From Balaenoptera acutorostrata (lineage: Eukaryota > Chordata > Mammalia > Artiodactyla > Balaenopteridae): a DNA stretch of 64,000 nt. Where the stretch lies: the NCBI RefSeq assembly GCF_949987535.1, contig NC_080080.1, positions 60,362,668-60,426,667 on the forward strand. The letters are read 5' to 3'. Each line of letters opens with the position of its first letter. The stretch's first letter is position 1. A program made the position numbers and the translations under genes. This document shows, piece after piece, positions 46,401-57,081 of the stretch. Under the pieces are notes generated by a model. That model was not told where the DNA came from. It worked only from the letters and a program-made list of their open reading frames with translations, and did no database searches.

Positions 46401-47099
46401 AAAGTATACTATAAAATAAAGTAAAAATTTACCTCATACTAGGCGTATTATGAAGTTTGCATAAAACTGCACTTATTTTAGGAGCTTATATGGTTATTAT
46501 CATATTTGGGGACATGTAAAGAAAGCAACAGCTTAAGTAGTCCTCTTGAGTTCTTTCTCTCCATCTTTCCAACCCGGTTTTTTCTAGATTAATGGTTTTG
46601 TCACGCCTCTCTTTGAATACTAGCATCAGTAGGAATGCTAGCTAGTACTGGTTTCCTTAAGTATCAGCTAAAAATTTTAATGTATTTTTATGCTGGTAAC
46701 TGTTTTAGAACTGGGAGGGATGTCATTGTTTTCTTAACTTGGCAAAAGCAAATATATTACTGTAGACAGCATTATTAGAAAGAAATAGTAACTTTGAAGT
46801 AGACATATGTCCATCCTAAGAAAACTGAATATATTTCAAAGTAGACCACACCACTCAACTGCTGGCAATGTTCTTCTACATACTTGGCAGTATAGTACTC
46901 TAAGTCTGAGAACTGTTTCTTTTTTGTAAAAATGGTTTTGATTGGAATACCCTGAATAAATCATTTGGAATGTGTAACGTTTAGAGCTCCTTCTGGGATT
47001 CCTTTTCCATGAATCAAGGTTCTTTGACTCACTATTCTCCTTGGCACTTGCTTCCTAGTCATCTCAGCTGCCTTTGTGCCAGTGCTAATGAAGAGCTCC
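46401..47099. other. Nothing recognised
   Basis: AT-rich, unique-looking sequence. Confidence 0.35.
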
Positions 47100-47246
47100 C
47101 ATTTTAGGTCCTAAAGCAGGGAGAACAATAAAAGGAGAACCTCATTTCAAGTACCAGAAATGTCTGGGCTATAAAGGACACACATATTGTCAAAGTAAGC
47201 CCAGAGTGGGGTGACATCACCAAGGTCGTTCCTGGCTCCACCCCCA

Positions 47247-47258
47247 CCCCCCCCCCCC
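47247..47258. repeat. Poly-C run (12) within the L1 5' UTR
   Basis: Twelve consecutive C directly after 'ctccaccccca'. Confidence 0.95.
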
Positions 47259-47840
47259 AGGAGGAACAACTAACAATTATTTGGAAACAGGACACTATTT
47301 GAGAGAATCCTAGAACATGGAGGTGAGGCTGAAGCACCCCCGTGCACCACAGAGACCAAGACAGACTACATTAGAAGGGTGAGAGAAGCAGCTAAACGTT
47401 GACCTCATTGCCCCTCCCCCAGGCCAGTGGAGCACCATGGGTGAGGTCTCCCCTGAACCTCTGGTTCCTCCAGTAGGAGAAGAGAACTGGGGGACAGCAA
47501 GCACCACCAATAGCATTGCGGTTGCTTTGTGGGAGCCAATGCTCTAATCTGCTCTACTGGGATTGCAGGGGAATCTGCAGGGTTTGACCACTGAAAGTTG
47601 GACTGTGATGAAGGGGGAAGGGGCATGCAACAGCCAGCACATGGATTATGACAGATGGAATTCATACCTGCAGTGCCCAAGTAGTGATCACAACTGGCAT
47701 CTTTGCTTATCTACAGATCCAGCTTGGCGGGACACTACAACCAGGGAACTCAGCAGGGTACAGATCCACCCGATACGCATTTGGCCCTTGAGCCTGGTTT
47801 GCCCATACCCAGGGAAAGAGCAGAGTTACAGCTCACCCAC

Positions 47841-48310
47841 TGTGGAGAGTGTCTTCTGGCCATCTGACCAAAAGGGCTGGCAATAAATCCTGGAAGCTAT
47901 TTGGCCCAGTTGTGCTCCAGCCAAGAGGCAGGCAGCCAGAGCTCATTACCCCCAAAGCAGAGCCAGTACCAGGTGTGGAGGGATCCTGTACTATGTACAG
48001 GCAGGGAGATTAATTCATATCCAAGGCTGAGAGTAGCTCCAGCTCCTCCCAACTGGGGAGGCTGTTTGAGAAATTAAGAGTAGCCTGGAGTGGCCCCTCC
48101 TCATCCCACCCAGGCAAAGGAACTGGGACTAGCCCCATCCCATCTGCTGTGGAGAGTGTCTTCCTGGCCCATCTGACTAGAAGGATTGGTGACAACTCCT
48201 AGAAACTGTGCGGCCCAGCAATGCTCAAGCCTAGAGAAGGGTAGGCAGAGCTGATAGTCTGCAAAGCCAAGCCAGTGGCCTTGTTCAGCCACAGAACTTG
48301 GGGTGTGGAT
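47841..48310 (+). repeat. Tandem unit within the L1 5' UTR
   Basis: 'tgtggagagtgtcttc' at 47841 recurs at 48148. The following 150 bases stay alignable ('gaagctatttggcccagttg' against 'gaaactgtgcggcccagcaa'). A weaker third copy begins near 48455. The offset is 307 bp. Confidence 0.8.
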
Positions 48311-49860
48311 CAGCTTGAGTTAAGACAACAAGAGCTTTACTGGCTTTAGAGCTGCTTCTCCTGCTGCACCCAGGCAGGAAATCTAATTTATAGCCCTACT
48401 CATCACTGAATACAGCCTTCAGCATGTCCAACTGGGGAACCTAACCAGAGAACATGGGAAGCTGTACAGCCCATTAAACAGCCCTACATACAGTCGCACT
48501 TGAACAGAGAGCACAGCCTATGGCCTCCCCCATCTGCAGGGCAAAACTAGTGTCCTCACCTGACCAGGGAATTAAGTGCACACTCTGGCATGATTTGGGT
48601 TCCCAAACAATGAACTATACAGGCTCTGGGCCCTGTCCTGATTCTCTGCCAGGGAACTAATTCATAGCCCCATCTACTACTACTACTGAATATAATACCC
48701 AGTAAAGTCTGGAGGAAGAGCCCAATTACTCAAATATACAGATACCAATGTAAGGAATCAAGGATGACAAAAATTAGGCAAATATGACACCACCAAAGGA
48801 AAGTAATAAAACTCCAATAACTGACCTTTAAAAAATGAAGATCTATGAACTGTCAAAGAATTCAGAATAATCCTCCTAAGGAAGTTTAGTGAACTACAAG
48901 AAAGCACAGACAACTAAGTGAAATTAGGAAAACAATGCATGAACAAGACAAGAAGTTTGACAAGGAAATAGCAACATCAAGAAAACAGGAACACTAGATT
49001 TTAAAAATACAATAACTGAACTGAAGAATTCAACAGAAAGTTTCAAAGGTAGATTTGACCATGCAGAAGAAAGAATCAGCCAACTAGAGGATAGGACATT
49101 AGAAATTACCCAGTGAAAGGAACAAAAAGGAAAAGAATAAAAAAGAGTGAAGAAAGCCTCTGGAAATTATGGGACACAATAAAGTAAACAATGTTCATGT
49201 TATGAGAATTCCAGAAGAAGAAAAGAGAGAGAGAAAGGGGAAAAAAGTATATTTAAAGCAATAATGGATGAAACCTTCCCAAACCTGGGATGAGAAATGG
49301 ACATCCAGATCCATGAAGCCCAAACGACCCCAAATATGTTGAACTCAAATAGGGCTACACTGAGACACATTGCAATTAAATCATCAAAAGTCAAAAACAA
49401 AGAAAGAATTTTAACACCAGCAAGAGATCTTTTCTCTCTTTGACAAGTTACATACAAGGGAACCCTGGGATAATTGGATATTCACATGTAAAAGAATGAA
49501 ACTGGACCAATATCTTATACCACTCACAAAATTAACTTGAATTGGATTAAAGACTCAAATCTAAGACCTGAAACTATGCAACTGCCTGCCAGAAGAAAAC
49601 ATAGGAATAAAGCTCATTACATGGGTTTGGTAATGACTTTTTGGATATGACACTGAAAACACAAATGACAAAATAAAAAATAAAATGGAACTACATCAAA
49701 CTAAAAAGCTCTGCACAGCAAAGAAAAGTAAAAACAAAAACAAATCAACAAAGTGATTGAAAAGACAACCTATAGAATGGGAAAAAAAATATTTGTAAAC
49801 CATATATCTGATAAGGGTTAATATCCAAAATAAATTAAAAATTCATACAAACCAATAGCA

Positions 49861-49879
49861 AAAAAAAAAAAAAAAAAAA
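49861..49879. repeat. Poly-A run in L1
   Basis: About 19 A in a row within ORF2-derived sequence, an expansion of the A-rich L1 sense strand. Confidence 0.95.
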
Positions 49880-50760
49880 CCCAATTAAAAAATGAGCAAA
49901 GGACCTGAGTAGACATTTCTCCAAAGAAGACACACAAAAAGCCAACAGGTACATGAAAAGATGCTCAATACCACTAGTCATTAGGGAAATGCACATTAAA
50001 ACCACAGTGAGATATTACCTCACACCTGTTAGAACAGTCATCCTCAAAAAGTCAAGAGGTAACAAATGCTGGTGAGGATGTGGAGAAAAAGGAACCCTTG
50101 TGCTGTTGGTGGGTTTGTAAATTGGTAAAGCCAGTATGGAAAACAGTATGGAGGATCCTCAGAAATTAAGACTAGAACTACATATATCTAGCAACTCCAC
50201 TTCTGGGAATATATCCAAAGAAAATGAAAACACTAACTCAAAAACATATCTGCACCCCCATGTTCATAGCAGCATTATTTATAATAGCCAAGACATGGAA
50301 ACAACCTAAGTGCCCATTGATGGGCAAATAGGTAAAGAGGTTGTTTTATATATAGATAGATATATACATATCATATGTATACACACACACACACTGAAAT
50401 ATTATTCATCTATAAGAAAACAAAGAAATCCTACCATTTGAAACAACAGAAATGGACCTTGAAGGCTTTATGCTAAGTTAAATAAGTCAGAGAAAGAAAG
50501 ACAAACACTATATGATCTCACTTATATGTGGAACCTAAAAAAAAAAAAAAAATCATAGAAAAAGAGATCAGACCTGTGGTTACAGGAGACAGAGGGTCAG
50601 GGGAGGGGAAATTGGAGGAAGATGGTCAAAGGTACAAGCTTCCAATTGTAAGATAAATACATACTATGGACATAATGTACAACATGATGACTATAACACT
50701 GACGTGTGATATATAGGAAAATCGCTACAAATAAATTCTAAGCATTCTCATCACAAAAAA

Positions 50761-51224
50761 GTATTATTTGATCTCATTTATATAAATTTGTATATTTGTG
50801 TGAGAGAGGACAGAATACAAAAATGCAAAAAGAAAAGTTGTAAAGTACAAAGCTGCTTAGGTTTATATCTCAATCTATAACAGATAACAATTTGTTTAAT
50901 TTTAACAGGTACAAAAATAAATATTAAGCATAGAACAAGCAAAAAAAAAAGTGAGCCCAGAGTAGATGTCCTTAAAGCATTTGCAAAGGAGGGCTTTATT
51001 AGGTCCATAAACACCTGCAATTATAGGCAAAATTCTATGTGTGTGTGTTGTGTATGTACTTGGGGAGTGGATGCATAGCCTTTATTGAATTATTAAAGGG
51101 GATGTTAAGACACAAAAGTTTAAAAAGCACTGGAAAGCCTGATCAGAAAACAATTTTAAACTACTCTGATTATGTTTTTATAGTTTTCCTTCACTCATTA
51201 ACACTTCAAAGAATAGCATGTTAA
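50761..51224. other. Nothing recognised
   Basis: AT-rich sequence without a supported feature. Confidence 0.35.
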
Positions 51225-51350
51225 TGTGGAAAGAATCTCTGCCATTTAGGTAACATCTCTGAGTCTCAGTGTAAAATTAGCATATAGTAGAAGGATGAAA
51301 TGATATACCACAGATGAAAGTACCTAGCAGAGTGCTTTAAAACTAGTACT
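51225..51350 (+). mobile_element. MIR SINE fragment, sense
   Basis: 'ggtaacatctctgagtctca', 'gtgtaaaattagcatatag' and 'agtacctagcagagtgcttt' follow MIR order. Confidence 0.6.
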
Positions 51351-51654
51351 TATTTATGCAAGACACCTTCCCCTGCTTACTTGTTTTCAATAGAATGAAA
51401 GCATACTGAAAGCTGGTACAACGTCTTCTTTAAAGTTTTGTTTTGTAATGCTTACTATGCTTTTTGATATGGATGAGCCAATATCCATTTAAGGGCATGT
51501 AAGCTCACAATAACTTTTGTTGAATATAACTATTTGAATGTACTTTCACTATATTATTATATAGGGACTTCAAACTAAAATGTACTTGCACACATTATTT
51601 AGAGCCTAACTTGGATATTACAGTGGGTGGATATATACCCCTGGAAAAGAATAA

Positions 51655-52030
51655 CTAATTTCTTCACTAAAATCAAATTGCTGAACATCTACTTTGCATA
51701 TACATAGCTAGGCACTGTATTATGAGTTGCAGGTAATAAAAAGTTGTTAGTCAAAGACTCTGCTCTCTAGGGTTACTTTAGAACAGCAAATCATGTTCAA
51801 ACTAAAGGATAGACCAAAATAGAAAGTGCCATAGGAATTTAGACAAGGGAGAAACACATCTGAAATGAGAAGGAAGGTGGGTATGGGGAAGGGTTCATGG
51901 AAGAGGCAGTGTATGGTGTGAGCAAGGTTTCAACGTGTAGCAGGGTGAGTGAAAGGAACAAATGAAGACATACAGTCGTGATATCATGCGGCAGAAACTA
52001 GAAATAAATATCACTTGTTCTAGGCGGGTC
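51655..52030 (-). mobile_element. L2 LINE 3' region, antisense
   Basis: It begins 'gctgaacatctactttgcat', 'agctaggcactgtattatga', and continues through 'gaaacacatctgaaatgaga' and 'gtttcaacgtgtagcagggt', in reversed L2 order. Confidence 0.6.
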
Positions 52031-52096
52031 ATGAGGTAATTTAAGGGGATTAGTGAGAAACTAGATACAGAGATATCTCTTTATATATTACTTATT

Positions 52097-52138
52097 AATA
52101 ATACTTTTATAAAGGAATCAAGTTTTTTTTAAAAAATT

Positions 52139-52173
<35 letters not shown>

Positions 52174-52449
52174 TGGCTGTGTTGGGTCTTCGTTTCTGTG
52201 CGAGGGCTTTCTCTAGTTGCGGCACGCGGGGGCCACTCTTCATCGCGGTGCGCGGGCCTCTCACTATCGCGGCCTCTCCCGTTGCGGAGCACAGGCTCCA
52301 GATGCGCAGGCTCAGTAATTGTGGCTCACGGGCCCAGTTGCTCCGTGGCATGTGGGATCTTCCCAGACCAGCGCTCGAACCCATGTCCCCTGCATTGGCA
52401 GGCAGATTCTCAACCACTGCGCCACCAGGGAAGCCCAATAATACTTTTA
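52097..52449 (-). mobile_element. Full-length young CHR-type SINE
   Basis: The minus strand reads 'gggcttccctggtggcgcag', A box 'tggcgcagtgg', B-box-like 'ggttcgagcgc', the GC-rich body, 'gaagacccaacacagccata' and an AAATA tail (seen as TTTAT repeats at 52138-52172). A direct repeat 'aataatactttta' lies at 52097-52109 and 52437-52449. Thirteen extra bases separate the left copy from the T-run. SINE heads of this sort derive from a tRNA and are transcribed by RNA polymerase III. Confidence 0.93.
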
Positions 52450-52464
52450 AACACAAGTATTTAA

Positions 52465-52680
52465 TTTAAAAAAAGAACAATATAGGGATAGGAGATTAGG
52501 AGGTACAAACTATTATTATAAAATGAGCTATAAGGATATATTGCATAGCACAGAAAATATAGCCAATATTTTATAATAACTATAAATGGAGTATAACCTT
52601 TAAAAATTGAGTCACTATACTTTACACCTGTAACATATAATATTATATATCAACTATACTTCAATTAAAAATGCTATTTT
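52465..52680 (+). mobile_element. LINE-1 3' UTR fragment
   Basis: 'agtcactatactttacacct' and 'tatcaactatacttcaatta' are the L1 3' end. The upstream part 'taggaggtacaaactattat' fits the L1 3' UTR of whales and ruminants. Confidence 0.8.
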
Positions 52681-52749
52681 AGTGAATAAAACACTAAGCA
52701 GTATAATTTTAAAAAAAGAACTTAGAAGAGAACTTAAAAACAAAGACAT

Positions 52750-53030
52750 AAAGAACAGGTTGAGGGGCTTCCCTGGTGGCGCAGTGGTTGAGAATCTGCC
52801 TGCTAATGCAGGGGACACGGGTTCGAGCCCTGGTCTGGGAAGATCCCACATGCCACGGAGCAGCTGGGCCCGTGAGCCACAGTTGCTGAGCCTGCGCGTC
52901 TGGAGCCTGTGCCCCGCAACGGGAGGGGCCGCGATAGAGAAAGGCCCGCGCACCGCGATGAAGAGTGGCCCCCGCTTGCCGCAACTGGAGAAAGCCCTCG
53001 CACGAACCGAAGACCCAACACAGCCAAAAA

Positions 53031-53082
<52 letters not shown>

Positions 53083-53142
53083 AAAAAGAAAATCCTTTCA
53101 TAAAAAAAAAAATTAAAAAAAAAAAAAGAAAGAACAGGTTGA
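52750..53142 (+). mobile_element. Full-length young CHR-type SINE, opposite orientation
   Basis: The core is 52764-53128. A box 'tggcgcagtgg' at 52777-52787, B box 'ggttcgagcc' at 52820-52829, GC-rich body, then 'gaagacccaacacagccaaa', a long AAAT tail (53026-53082) and further A-rich sequence. A perfect 14-bp duplication 'aaagaacaggttga' lies at 52750-52763 and 53129-53142. By eye it differs from the reverse complement of the SINE at 52.1-52.4 kb at about 17 of about 277 positions. Frames of up to 184 codons on either strand here are SINE-derived, not genes. Confidence 0.97.
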
Positions 53143-54176
53143 AACAGCGCAGAAATTTGGCAATTAAGAGGCCATTGATAACTTTCAAAATAGCACTTTT
53201 TCTACCCATTCTCAGTGGAGGTAAAGCCTTATTAATCCTACTATTTCTTTTTCCGTTTTTCAAAATCTCAGGATAAGTCTATTTCAATTGTAGCTAATGG
53301 CAGTAATGCAGCACCAGAAAATGCCTTTTGTAAGGAGAGGGCAACTTTGAATCCTAAATCTGTACTCAAGTCTTAAATTACTGATAACACTGACCACCCA
53401 CCAGACTAAATGTTTTTTTTTTACGTGATTGGAAAGCAACAGATTGATTTCAATTCTATCTTCTCAAGTCTACGAAAGAGTTCCTACAGTTCATTTAGCA
53501 TCTAATAGTGTACATCCTTCTATTTGGTATTCCTCCTCCTTAACACCGGGCAATTAATTTTTCCTTTCTCTGGGAAACGTTTTTAAGAAAGGAAATAGAG
53601 TTATAAATCAGTTTCGGTTAGGAAATCATACAACTATTTCTACCTAGGGCTTTGAATTTAGAAACTTTCCTCAGAAATTGTTTAAATATAATGAAGTCCA
53701 AATTCTGAAATACCTTAAATTTAATTATCTTAGTTGCACTAAAATAACAAATTATATTTTCTATCTTGTTTTTTTTCTTCCCCCAAATGTTTCTCCAGCC
53801 CTAATCCATAACTTAATGCATTCATCTCACCTATAAAATCACTGGCAGGTATGATGCCAGCTTTGGCAGCTCCAGTCCCCTAATCCTGACCCATTTCTTG
53901 CCAAATAATTCAGTTTCTTCAGAAACCAAGTAATAGACATTTCAATTTCTAACCATCATTAGCATATTTTCATGTACTAATACTCAACATAAAAACCTTT
54001 TAAAATTACAGAAATTTTTACTATACTTAAGATCAATTGCACTAAGCTGTATTTCATAAACCTTGGGCTACTTTCTTAAAAATGAATTATTATTTTCATA
54101 TGTTTTTCACTTATTATTCAGAATCATTATTCATATAATTAAATATTTTACAATTAGGTAAGAAAGGTGGTAAAAT
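53143..54176. other. Nothing recognised
   Basis: About 1 kb of AT-rich, unique-looking sequence. Confidence 0.35.
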
Positions 54177-54532
54177 AGTTTTGCTATTCTTTTTTTTTTT
54201 TTTTTTTTTTTTTAAATGAGGATCTTGTATCAGATGCGTATGTTTGATTGATTGATTGATTGATTGATTTTGGCTGTGTTGGGTCTTCGTTTCTGTGCGA
54301 GGGCTTTCTCCAGTTGTGGCAAGCGGGGGCCACTCTTCATCGCGATGCGCGGGCCTCTCTCGTTGCGGAGCACAGGCTCCAGACGCGCAGGCTCAGCAGT
54401 TGTGGCTCACGGGCCCAGCCGCTCTGCGGCATGTGGGATCTTCCCAGGCCAGGGCTCGAACCCGTGTCCCCTGCATTAGCAGGCAGACTCTCAACCACTG
54501 CGCCACCAGGGAAGCCCAGTTTTGCTATTCTT
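54177..54532 (-). mobile_element. Young CHR-type SINE with a 16-nt internal deletion and GATT-repeat tail
   Basis: The core is 54192-54517. Target duplication 'agttttgctattctt' lies at 54177-54191 and 54518-54532. The tail side carries a 24-nt T-run, then a 29-nt unique piece, then six GATT units (54245-54269) in place of the usual TTTA repeats. Near 54353-54362 the 16 nt between two 'gcctctc' direct repeats, present in the other GC-rich SINEs here, are missing. Confidence 0.95.
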
Positions 54533-56404
54533 GTTCTTTGTTCTCTCTTCTAGTTGGTGTGCCTGAGTCAAAATTTTAGAATCTTCAAAATTTAATATTT
54601 CAAACCCAAACCACAGTTAAAGATAATAATAACAAGAAGCCAAAAAAATTTCGGTCCAAAGGTTTGCATGGTCCAGGGAACAGTTCTTGGAGTGGGCCAT
54701 TTGGAGTGGGATTTGCCCACCCCCCTCCACTCCTTCTGCCTCATATACTGAAGATAGAGACAAAGAAACCAACTCAAATCTTTCCAAAGTGTATTTATAA
54801 ATAGAGAATTTGTAATCAGAAAAACAATAATGATATATAATAGAAGTAACATGATTTTTCAGAACCAGTATCTTGGTCTAAAAGCAATATTTAAAAAAGA
54901 AGGTAAGTGGAGGTAAATTATTTTAGCTATAAATCCTGGCCCTCTTTTTCATTGATCTCCTATTTTAATTTGTTAAAATAAAATCCATGGCCTTTTGAGT
55001 CAAACTGTCTCTTTAATTTCAGATTTAAAGATAACAAATCTCTTTTTAAATGGAATATTGGCACACAGACACCACACAGTCTGGCTTATTGCAACTGTTT
55101 TCTGTTGGTGAAGTGGCACATTTGCAATCCCCACCATAGCCATCTTCACCATTTCACAGAATATCATTCAAATGTACATCCCTAGGTGGGCAACAAGAAT
55201 GGGCACTTGAGCTCAGCAGCAAGGCGTTTGTGGGGAAATCCTAGGTCAGAACCCCTAAAAGGGGAGACTAACTTGAGGATGCCCAAATAACCTGAGGTTT
55301 ACCTTGGACACCTCCCCTGGCTTTCTGACTGCCTGTGGGAAAAGCCTCTCTGGAAACTCTTTTGAGGTTATTGGGGGAATCCTAGGACAAACACACTGCT
55401 TGCTTTTGCAGGAGGACTTGCCCCATACCCTACCCAGCTGGGTGTCTCACAACCTAGCCAGACTAAAAAAGCTTCAAGAAAAACGGGATAGACTGACATT
55501 TGCATTTCTACTTCCACCTATTCTTATGCACATGGAGCAAAATATGTAGGTATAGCCCTCTTTCTCACACCCAACAGATTCTGCTGTCCTCGAAACCCAT
55601 CTGGTAGCTGCAGTGACTACAATGAAGGGAGTTATCGGAAACCATGTTGGTACTGGGCTTAAAGGATTTTTCATGCCATGCATTTTGGGGAAGGACACAG
55701 ATAATAGTCCAAACGTGGTATAAGGCAATGCCCTTTCTGGGTCCTTGAAAAATCAGTCATGGAACAGAGGTGGTGAATAGGAGCTGACAAGAGCTGGCTT
55801 GTGAATGGGCACAGCATCCCCGGGGGAGGGGGGAATCAATGAAATGATTGACAAGAGAAGATGGTAAATGAAGGGAGAAGTGGGGACAAGTGCTGCTCAA
55901 CCCAAGCTGAACTCCAGGAGGTAAGTTTCTCCTCTAATTTGAGATTCTTTCTAAAGGTTCAGGATTGAAGTGAGTGTTTGACGTTGAAATGTGCAGACCC
56001 ATTCTGATAACTGGAGAGGGAGAAGACTGAGGAAGGCAAAAGGAGAGGGAAGATTTCCTATTACTTCTCCAGGCTGCTGACAATAACCTGCTGCTCGCGA
56101 ACCAGAAATTAACCAAGCGAAGGTTGAAGGAAGCAACGTAAAAGTGCAACTCAAATTATTTTACATTTTGAATCCTCTTCAATATCTAAGCGAGTGTGGC
56201 ATAGCAATGGTTGATTATTTTAAGATTACAGAGGCTGACCGCCTTCTTTGTTTGCCCAGTAACACCGCTCCTCCAATAATCTCAAGCACTTGGCTGATTA
56301 ACATTTCAATTCCAGTTGTTGCTCCTTTTCCCATTGCGGAAGGCAGCAGGGATATTCCCCTTCTTCCCTCTGTATTACAAACCCCATTACTAACCAAGCA
56401 GAAA
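54533..56404. other. Unique-looking sequence flanking the CpG island
   Basis: I recognise no transposon in about 1.9 kb, which is unusual for this window and typical of promoter-proximal DNA. If the minus-strand donor at 56449/56450 is real, this is the start of intron 1. It contains 'cccctaaaagggg' (55255-55267), which can form a short hairpin. Confidence 0.45.
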
Positions 56405-56870
56405 GCACAGCGCAGTGTGGCCGAGGCTAATAATAGCCGGGCTGCTTACCTTCTCCGGAGGGATCGAATCAGCGCATGTCCCCGGCGCCGGCTGCCCCGG
56501 GGCCGCAGTGCCGCCGCGCCGGGTCTGTGCGTGGTCAGCTCGGCCGGCCCCCACCCCACCTGCCAGCTGCAGCAGCTGCTCCCGCCGCCGAGCTCCGGCC
56601 GCATGAAGTCATCCCCCGCCCCGGGCCGGATCGCCACATTCCGCGCCAGCCGCGGGGGGAGAGGGACCTCTCCCGGCTGCGGGGACCGGCTCCTGGAAAC
56701 TGCGCTCAACGATCGCTACCCTTCCCGGTGTTAGGGTTATTTTCTAAGAATGCTTTTACAGAAGAAGCGTCGCCGGCTGGTGGACCGAGAGAGAAGAGCC
56801 AGAGTGACTTTCTCTGCAGAGCGCCTTTCCTCTGAGCGCTCCCCTGTCACTCCCGCGGCATGGACAGCTC
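56405..56870 (-). promoter_or_regulatory. CpG island, probable promoter of an unnamed leftward gene
   Basis: GC content and CpG density jump here: bases 56461-56520 alone hold ten CpGs, while the surrounding DNA has almost none. Sp1-like GC boxes are present ('ccccgccccgggcc' near 56614, and 'ggccccgcccc' outside the island near 57300). There is no TATA box, as usual for CpG-island promoters. The minus-strand splice donor at 56449 indicates transcription leftward. The GC-rich young SINEs also raise local CpG, but no SINE overlaps this block. The gene cannot be identified from sequence alone. Confidence 0.8.
56450..56604 (-). other. Candidate 3' part of first exon with consensus splice donor
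   Basis: The minus strand reads 'ctccggagaag|gtaagcagc', with the exon ending at 56450 and the intron starting at 56449, a consensus U2 donor. An ATG at 56604-56602 opens a frame that stays open for 51 codons plus 2 nt to the donor, giving a Gly/Arg/Pro-rich peptide starting MRPELGGG. That composition is what any CpG-island frame gives, and the ATG context (pyrimidine at -3) is weak, so the exon may be 5' UTR. The transcription start is unknown, probably in 56610-56870. Confidence 0.5.
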
Positions 56871-57042
56871 CATTCCGCTGTGTGGGTTTTCCACCCTCTT
56901 CATCTTTCCTTATCTGTATTGTTCATTTCGCTGAATTTGAGAGTGGGATTAGCTTTTAAGATATCATTCAAACATTCCGAAAATATTTTAAATTGGCGAC
57001 TAGTTTTTCTAAGCCCCTTGTAGCAAGCTCCACTTTCCCCCA

Positions 57043-57081
57043 ACACGCGCGCGCGCGCGCACACACACACACACACACACA
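57043..57081. repeat. (CG)n(CA)n alternating purine-pyrimidine tract, Z-DNA-prone
   Basis: 39 bp of unbroken alternation: CG from 57046-57060, then CA to 57081. It lies about 200 bp upstream of the presumed leftward promoter. Confidence 0.95.

Larger units (their letters stand above)
47100..50760 (+). mobile_element. Internally deleted LINE-1 with long 5' UTR
   Basis: A single L1M-type element in four parts. (1) A GC-richer 5' UTR from about 47100-48850, with phrases 'agagaccaagacagactaca' and 'aggcatttggccc'-like sequence, and at least two copies of a roughly 307-bp unit. (2) The ORF1 region about 48850-49465 ('agaaagaatcagccaactag', 'aaagagtgaagaaagcctct'). (3) A junction near 49465-49476, where sequence jumps to late ORF2 ('ggatattcacatgtaaaaga'), so all of the endonuclease and most of the reverse transcriptase is missing. 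(4) The ORF2 end and 3' UTR to about 50760 ('gccaagacatggaaacaacc'). No frame is intact. Keeping a 5' UTR is unusual, as most L1 copies here are 5'-truncated. Confidence 0.85.

Noticed and set aside
47104..48292. Multiple frames of 60-107 codons on both strands
   Set aside because: This is the GC-richer 5' UTR of an L1. The frames overlap each other on opposite strands and match no protein.
52777..52829. tRNA gene-like A and B boxes
   Set aside because: They belong to the tRNA-derived head of a SINE. No cloverleaf with acceptor stem and anticodon arm follows.
52163..53263. Several frames of 74-184 codons on both strands
   Set aside because: They lie in the GC-rich CHR-type SINEs and recur nearly identically in the copies at 54.2 and 57.9 kb. 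GC-rich sequence simply lacks stop codons.
56144..56835. Plus-strand frames of 196 and 119 codons through the CpG island
   Set aside because: Overlapping frames are open on both strands, as expected for high GC. There is no recognisable domain, and the only good splice signal in the island is on the minus strand.
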